Shown here piece after piece: positions 17,412-26,698 of a stretch of DNA of 64,000 nt (its first letter is position 1; every line of letters starts with the position of its first letter). The DNA comes from Streptomyces sp. AC512_CC834 (GTDB lineage Bacteria; Actinomycetota; Actinomycetes; Streptomycetales; Streptomycetaceae). The notes beneath the pieces are model-generated. The model made no database searches, had not been told where the DNA came from, and was given only the letters and a program-made list of their open reading frames with translations. The stretch is from NCBI RefSeq assembly GCF_019049325.1, contig NZ_JAGMUO010000120.1, positions 62,218 through 126,217 of the forward strand. Reading direction: 5' to 3'. Made by a program: the position numbers and the translations under genes.

Positions 17412-18389
17412 ATGGAGTCCTCCAGAGCGCGGCGAGCCCGGCGGCAACGGCGACGTACCCCGGTGTGGTCCGCCCTGGTCGCGTTCGCCGTCGTGGGCGC
17501 CGCGGTCACCGGCGCGGTGTACTGGCCGGGCCACGCGCGTCCCGGTGCGGACGGCGGCGCCGTATCGTCGTCGGCCTCGGCACCTTCGGGCGGGGAGGGG
17601 GAGGCATCGGTGAAGGCGGAGACGGCCGAGCCGGCGGTGGACCGTGACGAGCGGCTGACGGCCGCCATGGCTTCGGTGACCGTGGCGGAGGGCGCCGAGG
17701 TGTCGGTGGCGGTGCTCGATCCCGACTCCGGCGAGAGCGCCTCGTACGGCACGGGTGCCTTCGACACGGCGAGCATCGTCAAGGTCGACATCCTGGCGGC
17801 GCTGCTGCTCCGGGCGCAGGACGCGGGGCGTTCGCTGACCACCGAGGAGAAGACGTACGCCGTCGCGATGATCGAGAACAGCGACAACGACTCGGCGTCG
17901 GCGCTGTGGCGGGCGATCGGGACGGCCGGTGGACTCGACGCCGCGAACGTGCGCTTCGGGCTGACGGGAACCGCGGGCGGCGACGGCCCGCTGTGGGGGC
18001 TGACGCAGACCACGGCCGCCGACCAGGTCGCGCTGCTGCGGCAGGTGTTCGTGGCGGACGGCTCGGAGCTGAGCGAGGCCTCACGGGCGTATGTGCGGGG
18101 GCTGATGGGGCGGATCGCCGACGGTCAGCGGTGGGGTGTGTCGGCGGCTGCCGACGGGACCGGCGGTACCGCCTGGGCGCTGAAGAACGGCTGGCTGCGA
18201 CGCAGCACCACCGGGCTGTGGGTCGTCAACAGCATCGGGCGGGTGGAGTCCGGCGGCCACGGCTACCTGGTGGCGGTGGTCTCGCGGGGCAGCGGCACGC
18301 AGGCGGAGGGCATCACCCTGACCGAGGCGGCGGCGCGGGCGGCGGTGACCGTGTTCACGGACGAGGAGCACGCTGCCGATGAGGGCTGA
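17412..18389 (+). CDS. Membrane-anchored serine hydrolase of the class A beta-lactamase fold
   Basis: The 325-residue protein has an N-terminal basic stretch and one membrane segment (VWSALVAFAVVGAAVTGAV, residues 18-36), then a Ser/Gly/Glu-rich linker. An extracytoplasmic beta-lactamase-like domain follows. The active-site tetrad is seen as TASIVKVDIL (S-x-x-K) and NSDN (S-D-N). KNGWL replaces the usual K-T-G. The missing K-T-G and the divergent sequence suggest a peptidoglycan-related serine hydrolase rather than a true antibiotic-hydrolysing enzyme. The gene reads opposite to its right-hand neighbours and ends at a repeat tract. Confidence 0.82.
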   Translation: MESSRARRARRQRRRTPVWSALVAFAVVGAAVTGAVYWPGHARPGADGGAVSSSASAPSGGEGEASVKAETAEPAVDRDERLTAAMASVTVAEGAEVSVAVLDPDSGESASYGTGAFDTASIVKVDILAALLLRAQDAGRSLTTEEKTYAVAMIENSDNDSASALWRAIGTAGGLDAANVRFGLTGTAGGDGPLWGLTQTTAADQVALLRQVFVADGSELSEASRAYVRGLMGRIADGQRWGVSAAADGTGGTAWALKNGWLRRSTTGLWVVNSIGRVESGGHGYLVAVVSRGSGTQAEGITLTEAAARAAVTVFTDEEHAADEG

Positions 18390-18656
18390 CGGGGCGTGCG
18401 GGGCCCGTGCGGGGCTGACGTAGCCGAGGGAGCCGAGCGGGGCCGAGCGCACCGTGCGAGGCCGTCGGGGCTGACCCAGCCGACCAACCCCTGCCGGGCC
18501 GAGCGGGACCGACGCAGCCGACCAGGGCCGAACGGACCGTGAGAGGCGTTCGGGGCTGACGTAGCCGGGTGGACCGGGCAGGGACGAGTGGGCCGTGCGA
18601 GGCCTTCGGGGCTGACATAGCCGAGGAGCCGTGCCGGGGCGAAGGCGTCGGCGGGG
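18390..18656. repeat. Degenerate tandem repeats downstream of the serine hydrolase
   Basis: A unit of about 32 bp resembling CCGTGCGAGGCCTTCGGGGC-TGAC-TAGCCGA starts near 18404 (truncated), 18451, 18536 and 18592. Each copy repeats GGCTGA, the context of the hydrolase stop at 18387. TGA triplets at 18387, 18416, 18472, 18557 and 18613 cover all three frames. Minus-strand open frames here translate as repeats and do not look like protein. Confidence 0.7.
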
Positions 18657-19838
18657 TCAGAAGGCGTCGTAGCGTTCGCGGCGGCCCCTCCACAGGACCA
18701 CGGCCGCGACCACCAGGACGCCGCCCGCGCCGCCGGCCAGCGGAGCCGCCCAGGCCGAGGTTCCGTCGTCGGAGGCGGGGGCGTCCGGTCCTGGGCCGAA
18801 GTATTTGTCGCCGTACGCGGCCGCCTTCAGGCCCTCCGGCTTCAGCCGTGCGGCCGCCTCGATGGCGGCGGCGGGGTCGACGAAGCCGAAGCCGCGGGAG
18901 TCGTCGCGGCCCTCGGCGGGGGCGTTGCGGGCGGAGTCCTCCAGCAGCGCCTTGACCTGGGCCGGGGTGAGGTCCGGGTGGGCGGCCTTCACCAGTGCGG
19001 CGGCCCCGGAGACGAAGGCGGAGGCGGCGCTGGTGCCCCAGCCCTCGTAGTAGCGGTGGTCGGGGTCGGCGATGATCACGTCGACCCCGGGCGCGCTGAC
19101 CGTGGCGTACCAGCGGCGGGTGGAGAAGGAGGCGCGGGTGCCGTAGCGGTCGACGGCGGTCGCGGCGATCACGCCCGGATAGGCGGCCGGGTAGGAGATG
19201 TGGTCGCCCTTCTCACCGCCGTTGCCGGCCGAGGCGACGACGACCACGCCCTTCTTCAGGGCGTACTGGATGGCCTCGTCCTCGGCGGGCTCGGGGTGCG
19301 CGGAGGCGGAGTCGTCGCCGAGGGAGAGGTTGATGATGTCGGCACCGTGGTCGGCGGCCCAGCGGATGCCCTCGGCGAGGGCGTTGCCGCGGGTCTTGCG
19401 GGCCTTGGCACGGGCGGGGTCGCCGTCCTCCAGGATCACGCGCACGGGCAGGATCTTCGCCTCCGGGGCGATGCCCACGACGCCCTCGGCGTTTCCGGTG
19501 CCGTGTCCGTGACCGGCGATGATCCCGGCCATCGCGGTGCCGTGCCTGGCCCAGGCGCGGTCGCCCTCGCTCGCGCCGAAGCCGACCAGATCCTTGCCGG
19601 TGAGGACGTTGCCGGCCAGGTCCGGGTGGTCGGCCTCGACACCGGTGTCCAGGACGGCGACGGTGACGCCGGCGCCCTTGGTGGTGCGCCACACCTCCTG
19701 GGTGTGCAGGGCGGCCAAGGCCCACTGCTGGGCGCGGATGCCGTCGGCGTGCGCGGCGGGTGCCGGGACGAGGACGAGGGCGGCGGCGAGGAACAGGCTC
19801 AGGGCGCCGCCTGCGCGGCGGGTGCGGTGGGCGTTCAC
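18657..19838 (-). CDS. Mycosin-like subtilisin (S8 serine protease) with C-terminal membrane anchor
   Basis: The 393-residue protein has a signal peptide (GGALSLFLAAALVLV...AHA), a subtilisin domain and a C-terminal membrane helix (PLAGGAGGVLVVAAVVLW) with a basic tail, the architecture of mycosins. The triad is Asp64 (VAVLDTGVEADH), His99 (ARHGTAMAG) and Ser270 (GTSAASAFVSG). The oxyanion Asn206 lies in SAGNGG. Mycosins serve type VII secretion systems, but no ESX genes are visible here. The GTG at 19838 overlaps the upstream stop as GTGA, so translation is coupled to the proline-rich protein. Confidence 0.9.
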   Translation of the reverse strand: MNAHRTRRAGGALSLFLAAALVLVPAPAAHADGIRAQQWALAALHTQEVWRTTKGAGVTVAVLDTGVEADHPDLAGNVLTGKDLVGFGASEGDRAWARHGTAMAGIIAGHGHGTGNAEGVVGIAPEAKILPVRVILEDGDPARAKARKTRGNALAEGIRWAADHGADIINLSLGDDSASAHPEPAEDEAIQYALKKGVVVVASAGNGGEKGDHISYPAAYPGVIAATAVDRYGTRASFSTRRWYATVSAPGVDVIIADPDHRYYEGWGTSAASAFVSGAAALVKAAHPDLTPAQVKALLEDSARNAPAEGRDDSRGFGFVDPAAAIEAAARLKPEGLKAAAYGDKYFGPGPDAPASDDGTSAWAAPLAGGAGGVLVVAAVVLWRGRRERYDAF

Positions 19839-21880
19839 GAGGGGTGCTCCGTGGCCGGGCCGACGTTCTTGCGCAGGGCGCGTTCGACGCGGTCGGCGAG
19901 GCCCTGCGCCTCGTGGCCGAGGCCGGCCTGGGCGGGGGCCGACGTGGCACCGGACTCGGTGGCCTCCTCGGCGGGCTCGGGCTCGTCGACGGTGCGGCCG
20001 TCGGCCCAGCCGGATACGGCGTAGACGACGACGGGTGCGTCGGTGAGCACGGAGACGGTCCACGAGGCCCGCTGCTCTGCGCCGAAGTCCGCGGCGACCG
20101 TGTCCTTGGCCGCGTACGGCAGTGGCATGAGGTCGGCCCGGCGGCCCAGGCCTTCCTTCTCGAAGCGGCTCGCCAGCGCGGTCATGGCGGCGGCGTCGGC
20201 CTTGGTGAAGAGCAGGCCGACGGTGGTGACGTAGCTCTGGGTGGCGTCGGTGTAGGTGGCGCGCAGCAGGCGCGAGCAGCCGACCGGGTCGAGCACCTTG
20301 GCCAGCAGCCGGTCGAAGGCGCCGGCGCAGCCGCTGTCCGGGGCGACGGCGACCCGCGTCCAGCTACGGTCGGCTCCACCGGGTCCTGCGCCCTTGCCCT
20401 GGACTGTGGGCGGGAACAGTTGGTCCACGGGCACGCTGTGCCACAGGTCCCCGGCCTCGGTGAACGCGCTGCGCGCACCCTTGTCCCCGGAGTCCTCAGC
20501 GAGCCAGCTACCGGTGACGGCTCCGGTGAGGAGCCCCACCCCGAGCACGAGACAGACGGCAGCGGCGACGGCCTGGGGCCGCGGGCGCCCGCCGAGCCGA
20601 CGCGGCCGGGCCGGCCCGTCGTACCCCTCGGGCTCCCCGAACGAGACCCGGGGCCGCCCGTGGCCGGGGGGTGCCGGGGAGTTCCAGGAGAAGGCGGGGT
20701 CGGGGCCGGCGGGGGCCGGGGCGCGGTCCGCCGGGCCGGAGGGCGGGGTGGATGCCGGTCGTGGCGCGCGGGGTCCCGTCCGAGGTCCCTGTCCAGGTTC
20801 CGGTCCCGTTTCCGCTTCCGGCTCGGTTTCCGCTTCCGCGGCGAGTGCGGCTTCCGGTGCGGGTCCCGGTACCGGTTCCGCCGGGATCGGGCGCAGGCGG
20901 GTGGTCGTCTCCGTCGGGGTCTCCGCGGGAACGCCGGCGCGGTGGGGCGGTGTCTGCGGCATCGCGCCGCCGCCCGCGGCCTCACGGCCGACGGTCGGCG
21001 CGGTGTCGGGGAAACGGGCGGAGGCACGGGGTGGCGGCGCGTCGTCGCCGGACCGGGAGCCGCCGAGCCGGAAGCGCGGGTTGCGGGGCCGGGCTCCGGA
21101 GTCGTCGGGGCGGTCCTCCCGACGGTCGTCCGAGGGGGCGGGCACGTCCGCGCGCCCCTCGCCCGCAGCCGTACGGCGGCCCGGGGTGTCCTCGCTCTTT
21201 GGAGCGGAGGGTGCGGTGAAGGGGGCGTCGGCGCGTCGCCGGAAGTCCGGGTACGGGACGCCCGGGCCACCCACGCGCTCGTCCGGCGCCTGTACCGGTC
21301 GGGGCGGGACACCCGGCCGGGGCGGGGTGCCTGCACCCGACGGCGTCTCCGGGCGGGCCGGGGTCGCCGAACGGGGAGTGGCGCCAGGGCCCGGCACGGA
21401 CTCCGGGCGGGACGCGGACTCCGGACCACGCGGGGTCACCGGACGGGGAGAGCCACCGGAGCGGGTCACGGAATCCGGGCCCGGCGCAGGCTCCGGGCGG
21501 AGCGGTGTGCCGGTACCCGGCGGGTTCTCCGGGCGGGGCGACGTCGTCGCCGAACGGGGCGGTATCACCGGACCGGGAAAATCATCGGCACCCCGCGCGG
21601 ACTCCATCCGAGGCCCAGACCCCGAACCGGACACAGCACCCGGACGCGACGAGACCTCCGGGCCGGCCGGGGCCACCGGACCGGGAAAGCCGTCGGCAGC
21701 CGGCGCGGCCCCCGGGCGGGGCGGGGTACCGGGCCGAGGTGGGGTTGCCGGGCGGGGCGGTGTCTCCGGGCGGGGAGAGGGGGCCGTACCCGGCGGGGAC
21801 TGAGGGCTGGGCGGGGTATCCGGGCGGGGTGGGGTCTCGGGGTGCGGGGGAAGGGAGGCGCGGCGCGCTTCCGTGCTCAT
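19835..21880 (-). CDS. Large proline-rich single-pass membrane protein of unknown function
   Basis: The 681-residue product has about 380 residues of low-complexity sequence built on P-P-R-P-E-T/G-T-P repeats. A single membrane helix (QAVAAAVCLVLGVGLLTGAV) follows, then an external domain of about 230 residues with two cysteines (SGCAGAF, VGCSRLL). I do not recognise the external domain. The ATG at 21880 has GGGGGGTG just before it; the frame continues upstream but without a ribosome site. The gene is translationally coupled to the mycosin-like protease, so the two may act together at the cell surface. This is inference. Confidence 0.72.
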   Translation of the reverse strand: MSTEARRASLPPHPETPPRPDTPPSPQSPPGTAPSPRPETPPRPATPPRPGTPPRPGAAPAADGFPGPVAPAGPEVSSRPGAVSGSGSGPRMESARGADDFPGPVIPPRSATTSPRPENPPGTGTPLRPEPAPGPDSVTRSGGSPRPVTPRGPESASRPESVPGPGATPRSATPARPETPSGAGTPPRPGVPPRPVQAPDERVGGPGVPYPDFRRRADAPFTAPSAPKSEDTPGRRTAAGEGRADVPAPSDDRREDRPDDSGARPRNPRFRLGGSRSGDDAPPPRASARFPDTAPTVGREAAGGGAMPQTPPHRAGVPAETPTETTTRLRPIPAEPVPGPAPEAALAAEAETEPEAETGPEPGQGPRTGPRAPRPASTPPSGPADRAPAPAGPDPAFSWNSPAPPGHGRPRVSFGEPEGYDGPARPRRLGGRPRPQAVAAAVCLVLGVGLLTGAVTGSWLAEDSGDKGARSAFTEAGDLWHSVPVDQLFPPTVQGKGAGPGGADRSWTRVAVAPDSGCAGAFDRLLAKVLDPVGCSRLLRATYTDATQSYVTTVGLLFTKADAAAMTALASRFEKEGLGRRADLMPLPYAAKDTVAADFGAEQRASWTVSVLTDAPVVVYAVSGWADGRTVDEPEPAEEATESGATSAPAQAGLGHEAQGLADRVERALRKNVGPATEHPS

Positions 21881-22167
21881 GCACCCCCCGTTTCCTCGGG
21901 CCCGTGCCGCTTCTCCGACGCGGGCCGGTGATGTGGTCCCCTGCCCCGGCCCGGCGCGGAACGATCCGTCCCGGGCACGCATACCCGCGCGGGAGGACCG
22001 CCATCCCGGCGCGGGCCCCGGGGCCCTGCCGCCGGGGTCGTATCCGCCGTGCGTGCGCGTCACTCTACGACGTGACCCCGCCCGAGGGGGAACCAGTCCG
22101 CGTGCGCGTGGCATTGGCCCGGAACGTCCCCCTACCCTGCGGTAATCCTGTCTGGCAGGCTGCGTGC
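21881..22167. other. Divergent intergenic region
   Basis: The 287-bp gap between the proline-rich gene and the aldolase-like gene must hold both promoters. I see no convincing promoter pair, operator or small gene. The long open frames crossing it are compositional. Confidence 0.35.
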
Positions 22168-23370
22168 ATGACTGCGTGCGCCGCCGACCGGGCCCGTTAC
22201 GACCGGGCCACCGCCCATCTGGACGCCCCCGTGGCGATCGTGGACCTGGAGGCCTTCGACGCCAACGCGGACGACCTGCTCCGCCGGGCCGGCGGCAAGC
22301 CGATCCGGGTCGCCAGCAAGTCCGTACGCTGCCGTGCGCTGCTGGAACGGGCTCTGGCACGGGACGGTTTCGCGGGCGTCATGTCCTTCACGCTGGCCGA
22401 GTCCCTGTGGCTGGCGCGCTCCGGTTTCGAGGACGTGCTGCTCGCCTATCCGTCGGCGGACCGCGCCGGGTACGCGGAGCTGACCGCCGACCCGAAGCTC
22501 GCCTCCGCCGTGACCGTGATGATCGACGACCCGGCGCAGCTCGGCCTCATCGACGCGGCCCGCGACGGCGGCCGGGAAGTCGTGCGGGTCTGCCTGGAGC
22601 TGGACACCTCGCTCAGGCTGCTCGGCGGGCGGGTGCGCGTCGGGGCCCGGCGCTCCCCGCTGCACTCCCCCGCCGAGGTCGCCGACCTGGCCCGGGCGGT
22701 GTCGCGTCGGCCGGGGTTCGAGGTCGTCGGCATCATGGCGTACGAGGGTCACGTCGCCGGGGTCGGGGACGCGGTCGCAGGCCGGCCGCTGCGGTCGCGG
22801 GCGGTGCGGCTGATGCAGGCCGCCGCCCGCCGGGAACTCGCCGAGCGGCGGGCCGCCGTGGTGCGGGCGGTCCGGGCCGTGGTGCCCGGCCTGGAGTTCG
22901 TCAACGGCGGCGGCACGGGCAGCGTGCAGCACACCGCCGCCGAGGACGCGGTCACGGAGATCGCCGCCGGGTCGGGGCTGTACGTGCCACGGCTGTTCGA
23001 CAACTACACGTCGTTCAGCGGCCGTCCGGCGGCGCTGTTCGCGCAGCCCGTGGTCCGGCGGCCGGGAGTCGGCGTCGTGACCGTGCTCGGCGGCGGCTAC
23101 CCGGCCTCGGGCGCGGCCGGCGCCGACCGGCTGCCGGTGCCGTATCTGCCCGAGGGGCTGCGCTACGACCCCCAGGAGGGCCCCGGCGAGGTCCAGACGC
23201 CGCTGCTGGGCTCGCCCGCCGACGACCTGCTCATCGGCGACAAGGTGTGGTTCCGGCACGCCAAGGCCGGTGAGCTGTGCGAGCGTTTCGACACGCTGCA
23301 CCTGGTGGAGGGGGACGCGGTGACGGCGACGGTGCCGACCTACCGGGGCGAAGGGCACACCTTCCTGTAG
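22168..23370 (+). CDS. PLP-dependent amino acid deaminase/aldolase (fold type III)
   Basis: The 400-residue protein begins with HLDAPVAIVDLEAFDANADD and then IRVASKSVRC, where the lysine would bind PLP as in D-threonine aldolase and D-serine dehydratase relatives. VCLELDTSLRLLGGRVRVG, GIMAYEGHV and FVNGGGTGS are further barrel motifs. Related Streptomyces proteins are annotated as amino acid deaminase/aldolase. The ATG at 22168 marks the start of the conserved region; the frame is open far upstream without support. The substrate is unknown. The gene ends 6 bp from the convergent DUF2510 gene. Confidence 0.85.
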   Translation: MTACAADRARYDRATAHLDAPVAIVDLEAFDANADDLLRRAGGKPIRVASKSVRCRALLERALARDGFAGVMSFTLAESLWLARSGFEDVLLAYPSADRAGYAELTADPKLASAVTVMIDDPAQLGLIDAARDGGREVVRVCLELDTSLRLLGGRVRVGARRSPLHSPAEVADLARAVSRRPGFEVVGIMAYEGHVAGVGDAVAGRPLRSRAVRLMQAAARRELAERRAAVVRAVRAVVPGLEFVNGGGTGSVQHTAAEDAVTEIAAGSGLYVPRLFDNYTSFSGRPAALFAQPVVRRPGVGVVTVLGGGYPASGAAGADRLPVPYLPEGLRYDPQEGPGEVQTPLLGSPADDLLIGDKVWFRHAKAGELCERFDTLHLVEGDAVTATVPTYRGEGHTFL

Positions 23371-23376
23371 GCCCGG

Positions 23377-24405
23377 TCAGTCCGTCGGGCCGATGCCGCT
23401 GCCCACGCCGCCGCCCGTGTCCGCGTCGCCGACGGGCCGGATGCCCTTGGTGATCCGGTCCATGTCGGCGAGCGGCGGTCCGTCCTCGCCCGCGTCGAAG
23501 ACGTAGCGGACGAGGACCGGGGACTCCGTGCCGACGGTGGAGGGGAACACCATCGACTGCACGTAGCCGCCGGGCCCCTCGGCGGTCGTCACCCGCCAGC
23601 GCACGTAGTACCCGGCGCGTCCGGCGACCGCGACGGGACCGGACGACACCTCCTTGTGGGACTCGATGCCGCCGAAGGGTTTGTTGCCGATCAGGTCGCG
23701 GTCGTAGGCGTCGTCGGCCGCGTCCTCGATGTCCTGGCGGGCGAGGGTCTTCGGGGAGGACTCGGCGTTCGCGGTGACGGTGCGGGAGACGACGAGGCCG
23801 TGCCGGCACACGCTCCCGTCGGCGGGGCAGTCGTAGGTGCCGTCCGTGGTCATCATGACGTCGTCCTCGGCGACGTACTTGGGCAGGACCCAGCCGTCCG
23901 GCAGCGGGAAGGTGATGCCGTTCAACTGGTCCTCGACCACGGCCGGGTCGTCGGCGGAGGGTTCGGAGGATCCGGAGGATTCGGATGGGCTCGGCGAGGG
24001 TGACGGCGGGTCGCTCACCGGGGCGGGGTCGGTGGCGGTCGCCGTGACCGGCGGGGCCTGCGTCCCGGGGTCGCCGCCGTCGTCCTCACCCAGGACGAAC
24101 ACGCCGGTGACGATCGCCGCGACCAGCACGGCCGCGGCGGCGGTGAGGGCGACGGCCTTCCCGCGTCCGCCGCCACCCGGTCCGCCGCCCGTGTTCAGCG
24201 GCACGGTCGACGGCTGGCCCGGCTGGCCCGGCTGTACCTGGTACGCCGGCTGCTGCCCCGGCTGCGGGGCCCGGCCCACGGCCGGGCCGTACCCGGCGGT
24301 CTCGGGGGCGCGCCGGTGCTCCGTCCAGGCCGTGCCGTCCCACCAGCGTTCCTGGTGCGGGGCCGACGGGTCGCGGTACCAGCCGGGCGGCGGCGTCATG
24401 CTCAT
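23377..24405 (-). CDS. DUF2510 single-pass membrane protein
   Basis: The 342-residue protein opens with DUF2510 (PPGWYRDPSAPHQERWWDG, residues 5-23), a short Trp-rich motif common in actinobacterial membrane proteins. A Gly/Gln/Pro-rich stretch, one membrane helix (VALTAAAAVLVAAIVTGVFV) and a Ser/Pro/Glu-rich linker follow, then an external domain of about 200 residues with two cysteines (YDCPADGSVCRHG). The function is unknown. A TACAGT box just upstream suggests a leaderless start at 24405; the ATG two codons later is an alternative. Confidence 0.8.
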   Translation of the reverse strand: MSMTPPPGWYRDPSAPHQERWWDGTAWTEHRRAPETAGYGPAVGRAPQPGQQPAYQVQPGQPGQPSTVPLNTGGGPGGGGRGKAVALTAAAAVLVAAIVTGVFVLGEDDGGDPGTQAPPVTATATDPAPVSDPPSPSPSPSESSGSSEPSADDPAVVEDQLNGITFPLPDGWVLPKYVAEDDVMMTTDGTYDCPADGSVCRHGLVVSRTVTANAESSPKTLARQDIEDAADDAYDRDLIGNKPFGGIESHKEVSSGPVAVAGRAGYYVRWRVTTAEGPGGYVQSMVFPSTVGTESPVLVRYVFDAGEDGPPLADMDRITKGIRPVGDADTGGGVGSGIGPTD

Positions 24406-24436
24406 CCCGGCACTGTAGGACGCCGCACGCGGCGAG

Positions 24437-25249
24437 CTACACCGGTGTGACGTACGCCCCGGAGATCCCGCCGTCCACCAGGAAGTCGGTGGCGTTGACG
24501 AAGGAGGAGTCGTCGCTGGCCAGGAAGGCGACGGCGGCGGCGATCTCCGCGGCCTCGGCGAAACGTCCGAGGGGGATGTGGACGAGGCGGCGCGCGGCGC
24601 GTTCCGGGTCCTTGGCGAACAGTTCCCGCAGGAGCGGGGTGTTGACCGGGCCGGGGCAGAGCGCGTTGACGCGGATGCCCTCCCGGGCGAACTGCACGCC
24701 CAGTTCCCGGGACATGGCGAGGACGCCGCCCTTGGACGCGGTGTACGAGATCTGCGAGGTGGCCGCGCCCATCCGGGCCACGAAGGACGCGGTGTTGATG
24801 ATGGACCCCCGGCCCTGGCGCCGCATGTAGGGGATGGCGGCCTTGCAGCACAGGTAGACGGAGGTGAGGTTGACCTCCTGGACGCGCTTCCACGCCTCCA
24901 GGCCGGTCTCCAGGATGGAGTCGTCGTCGGGCGGCGAGATGCCGGCGTTGTTGAAGGCGACGTCGACGCTGCCGTAGGTGTCGTAGGCCGCCCGGAACAG
25001 CGCGTCGACCTGTTCGGGGTCGGTGACGTCGGCCCTGACGAAGGTCCCGCCGGTGTCCTCGGCCGCCGCCTTGCCCCGGGTCTCGTCCACGTCGCCGCAG
25101 ACGACGTGGGCGCCCTCCGAGGCCAGGCGTCGTGCGGTGGCGAGGCCGATGCCGCTGCCCGCTCCGGTGACGACGGCGGTACGGCCGACCAGGCGACGGC
25201 AGACGATGTCCTCGGCGACGAGTGGCCCGGTGGTGAGTGGCTCGGTCAT
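24437..25249 (-). CDS. Short-chain dehydrogenase/reductase
   Basis: The 270-residue SDR has the NAD(P) motif TGAGSGIG (residues 28-35), the NNAG motif, the catalytic Tyr169 and Lys173 in SYTASKGG, and an acidic CGDVD after strand 2, which favours NAD. It ends 3-oxoacyl-reductase style with FLVDGGISGAYV. It is the last gene of a tightly spaced operon after the glutamine-synthetase-like enzyme and the aldehyde dehydrogenase (6-bp gap). It could oxidise a gamma-glutamylated amino-alcohol to the aldehyde, which is inference from context. Confidence 0.9.
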   Translation of the reverse strand: MTEPLTTGPLVAEDIVCRRLVGRTAVVTGAGSGIGLATARRLASEGAHVVCGDVDETRGKAAAEDTGGTFVRADVTDPEQVDALFRAAYDTYGSVDVAFNNAGISPPDDDSILETGLEAWKRVQEVNLTSVYLCCKAAIPYMRRQGRGSIINTASFVARMGAATSQISYTASKGGVLAMSRELGVQFAREGIRVNALCPGPVNTPLLRELFAKDPERAARRLVHIPLGRFAEAAEIAAAVAFLASDDSSFVNATDFLVDGGISGAYVTPV

Positions 25250-25255
25250 GAGTGG

Positions 25256-26698
25256 CTAAGCCTCCGTGTTCGTCGAGACGTTGCTGATGAATACGTTCTT
25301 GGTCTCGGTGAAGGCGGTCAGCGCGTCCGGGCCGAGTTCGCGGCCGAGGCCGGACTGTTTGAACCCGCCGAAGGGTGTCCAGTAGCGGACGCCGGCATGG
25401 GAGTTGACGGACAGGTTCCCGGCGCGGACCGCGCCGGACACGCGCAGGGCGCGGCCGACGTCCCCGGTCCACAGTGAGCCGGCCAGGCCGTAGTCGGTGG
25501 CGTTGGCCAGGCGGATCGCGTCGGCCTCGTCCTCGAAGGGCAGGACGACGGCGACGGGTCCGAAGACCTCCTCGACGGCCACGCGCGCGTGCGCCTCGAC
25601 ACCGGTGAGGACGGTCGGCGGGTACCAGAAGCCGGGGCCGCCCTCGGGGGCCTTGCCGCGGATGGCGGCGGCGTCGGCGGGGACGTAGGAGCGGACGCGG
25701 TCCAGTTGGGCGCGGGAGATGAGGGGGCCCATCTCGGTGCTCTCGTCGGCCGGGTCGCCGACGCGGACGGACTCGATCGCCGGGGTCAGGAGGGCGAGGA
25801 AGCGGTCGTACACCGTGCGCTGGACGAGGACGCGGGTGCGGGCGCAGCAGTCCTGGCCGCTGTTGTCGAGGAAGGACATGGGCGCGGCGGCCGCGGCGGC
25901 CTCGATGTCGGCGTCGGCGAAAATGATGTTGGGGCTCTTGCCGCCGAGTTCGAGGGTGACGGGCTTGAGGAGCGCGGCGCCCTTGGCCGCGACCCGCCGG
26001 CCCACCTTCGCCGACCCGGTGAACACGATCTTCGCCACGCCCGGGTGTTCGACCAGCGCGTCGCCGGCGACGGGCCCGTGTCCCGGCAGTACTTGGAAGA
26101 GGCCCTCGGGGAGACCGGCGGACAGGGCGAGTTCGGCCAGGCGCAGCGCGGTGAGCGGGGTCGTCTCGGCGGGCTTGAGGAGGACCGCGTTGCCCGCCGC
26201 CAGCGCCGGTGCCGTGCCCCAGGCCGCGATCGGCATCGGGAAGTTCCAGGGGGCGATGACGCCGACGACGCCGAGCGGTTCGAGGAGCGTGACGTCCAAG
26301 CCGCCGGCGACCGGGATCTGGCGTCCGGTGAGCCGCTCCACTCCCCCGGCGGCGTAGTCGAGCAGGTCGCGGACGTTGCCGGCCTCCCAGCGGGCGTTGC
26401 CGATGGTGTGCCCGGCCTCGCGGACCTCGAGCCGGGCCAGTTCCTCCAGGTGCTCGTCGACGGCCCCGGCGAAGCGGCGCAGCAGCCGGGCCCGGTCGCC
26501 GGGGGCGAGGGCGGCCCAGGTGGTCTGCGCCCGTGCGGCCCGTACGACGGCGGCGTCCACGTCGGCCGCGGAGGCGGCGGGGACCGAGGCGAGGACCTCT
26601 TCGGTGGCGGGGTTCAGTACCCGTAGCTCGTCGGACGGTTCGGCGGAAGGATCAGACAGGTCGGTCACGTCGGTCACGTCGGACAACGGGTGCCTCAC
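25256..26698 (-). CDS. NAD-dependent aldehyde dehydrogenase
   Basis: The 480-residue enzyme contains the ALDH landmarks APWNFPMP, LELGGKSPNIIFADAD (catalytic Glu) and NSGQDCCARTR (catalytic Cys, doubled here). PFGGFKQSGLGRELG is at the C-terminus. Its GTG start overlaps the TGA of the preceding glutamine-synthetase-like gene as GTGA. The N-terminus carries a short T-D-V/T-D-L repeat, so a start a few codons later is possible. In a gamma-glutamylation pathway it would oxidise the gamma-glutamyl aldehyde to the acid. Confidence 0.92.
   Translation of the reverse strand: MRHPLSDVTDVTDLSDPSAEPSDELRVLNPATEEVLASVPAASAADVDAAVVRAARAQTTWAALAPGDRARLLRRFAGAVDEHLEELARLEVREAGHTIGNARWEAGNVRDLLDYAAGGVERLTGRQIPVAGGLDVTLLEPLGVVGVIAPWNFPMPIAAWGTAPALAAGNAVLLKPAETTPLTALRLAELALSAGLPEGLFQVLPGHGPVAGDALVEHPGVAKIVFTGSAKVGRRVAAKGAALLKPVTLELGGKSPNIIFADADIEAAAAAAPMSFLDNSGQDCCARTRVLVQRTVYDRFLALLTPAIESVRVGDPADESTEMGPLISRAQLDRVRSYVPADAAAIRGKAPEGGPGFWYPPTVLTGVEAHARVAVEEVFGPVAVVLPFEDEADAIRLANATDYGLAGSLWTGDVGRALRVSGAVRAGNLSVNSHAGVRYWTPFGGFKQSGLGRELGPDALTAFTETKNVFISNVSTNTEA

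Noticed and set aside
18355..18693. 112-residue minus-strand open frame with repeated ASHG peptides
   Set aside because: It lies in a degenerate repeat tract overlapping the 3' ends of two real genes.
18657..19838. A type VII (ESX) secretion locus around the mycosin-like gene
   Set aside because: No EccB, EccC, EccD or WXG100 gene is visible on either side.
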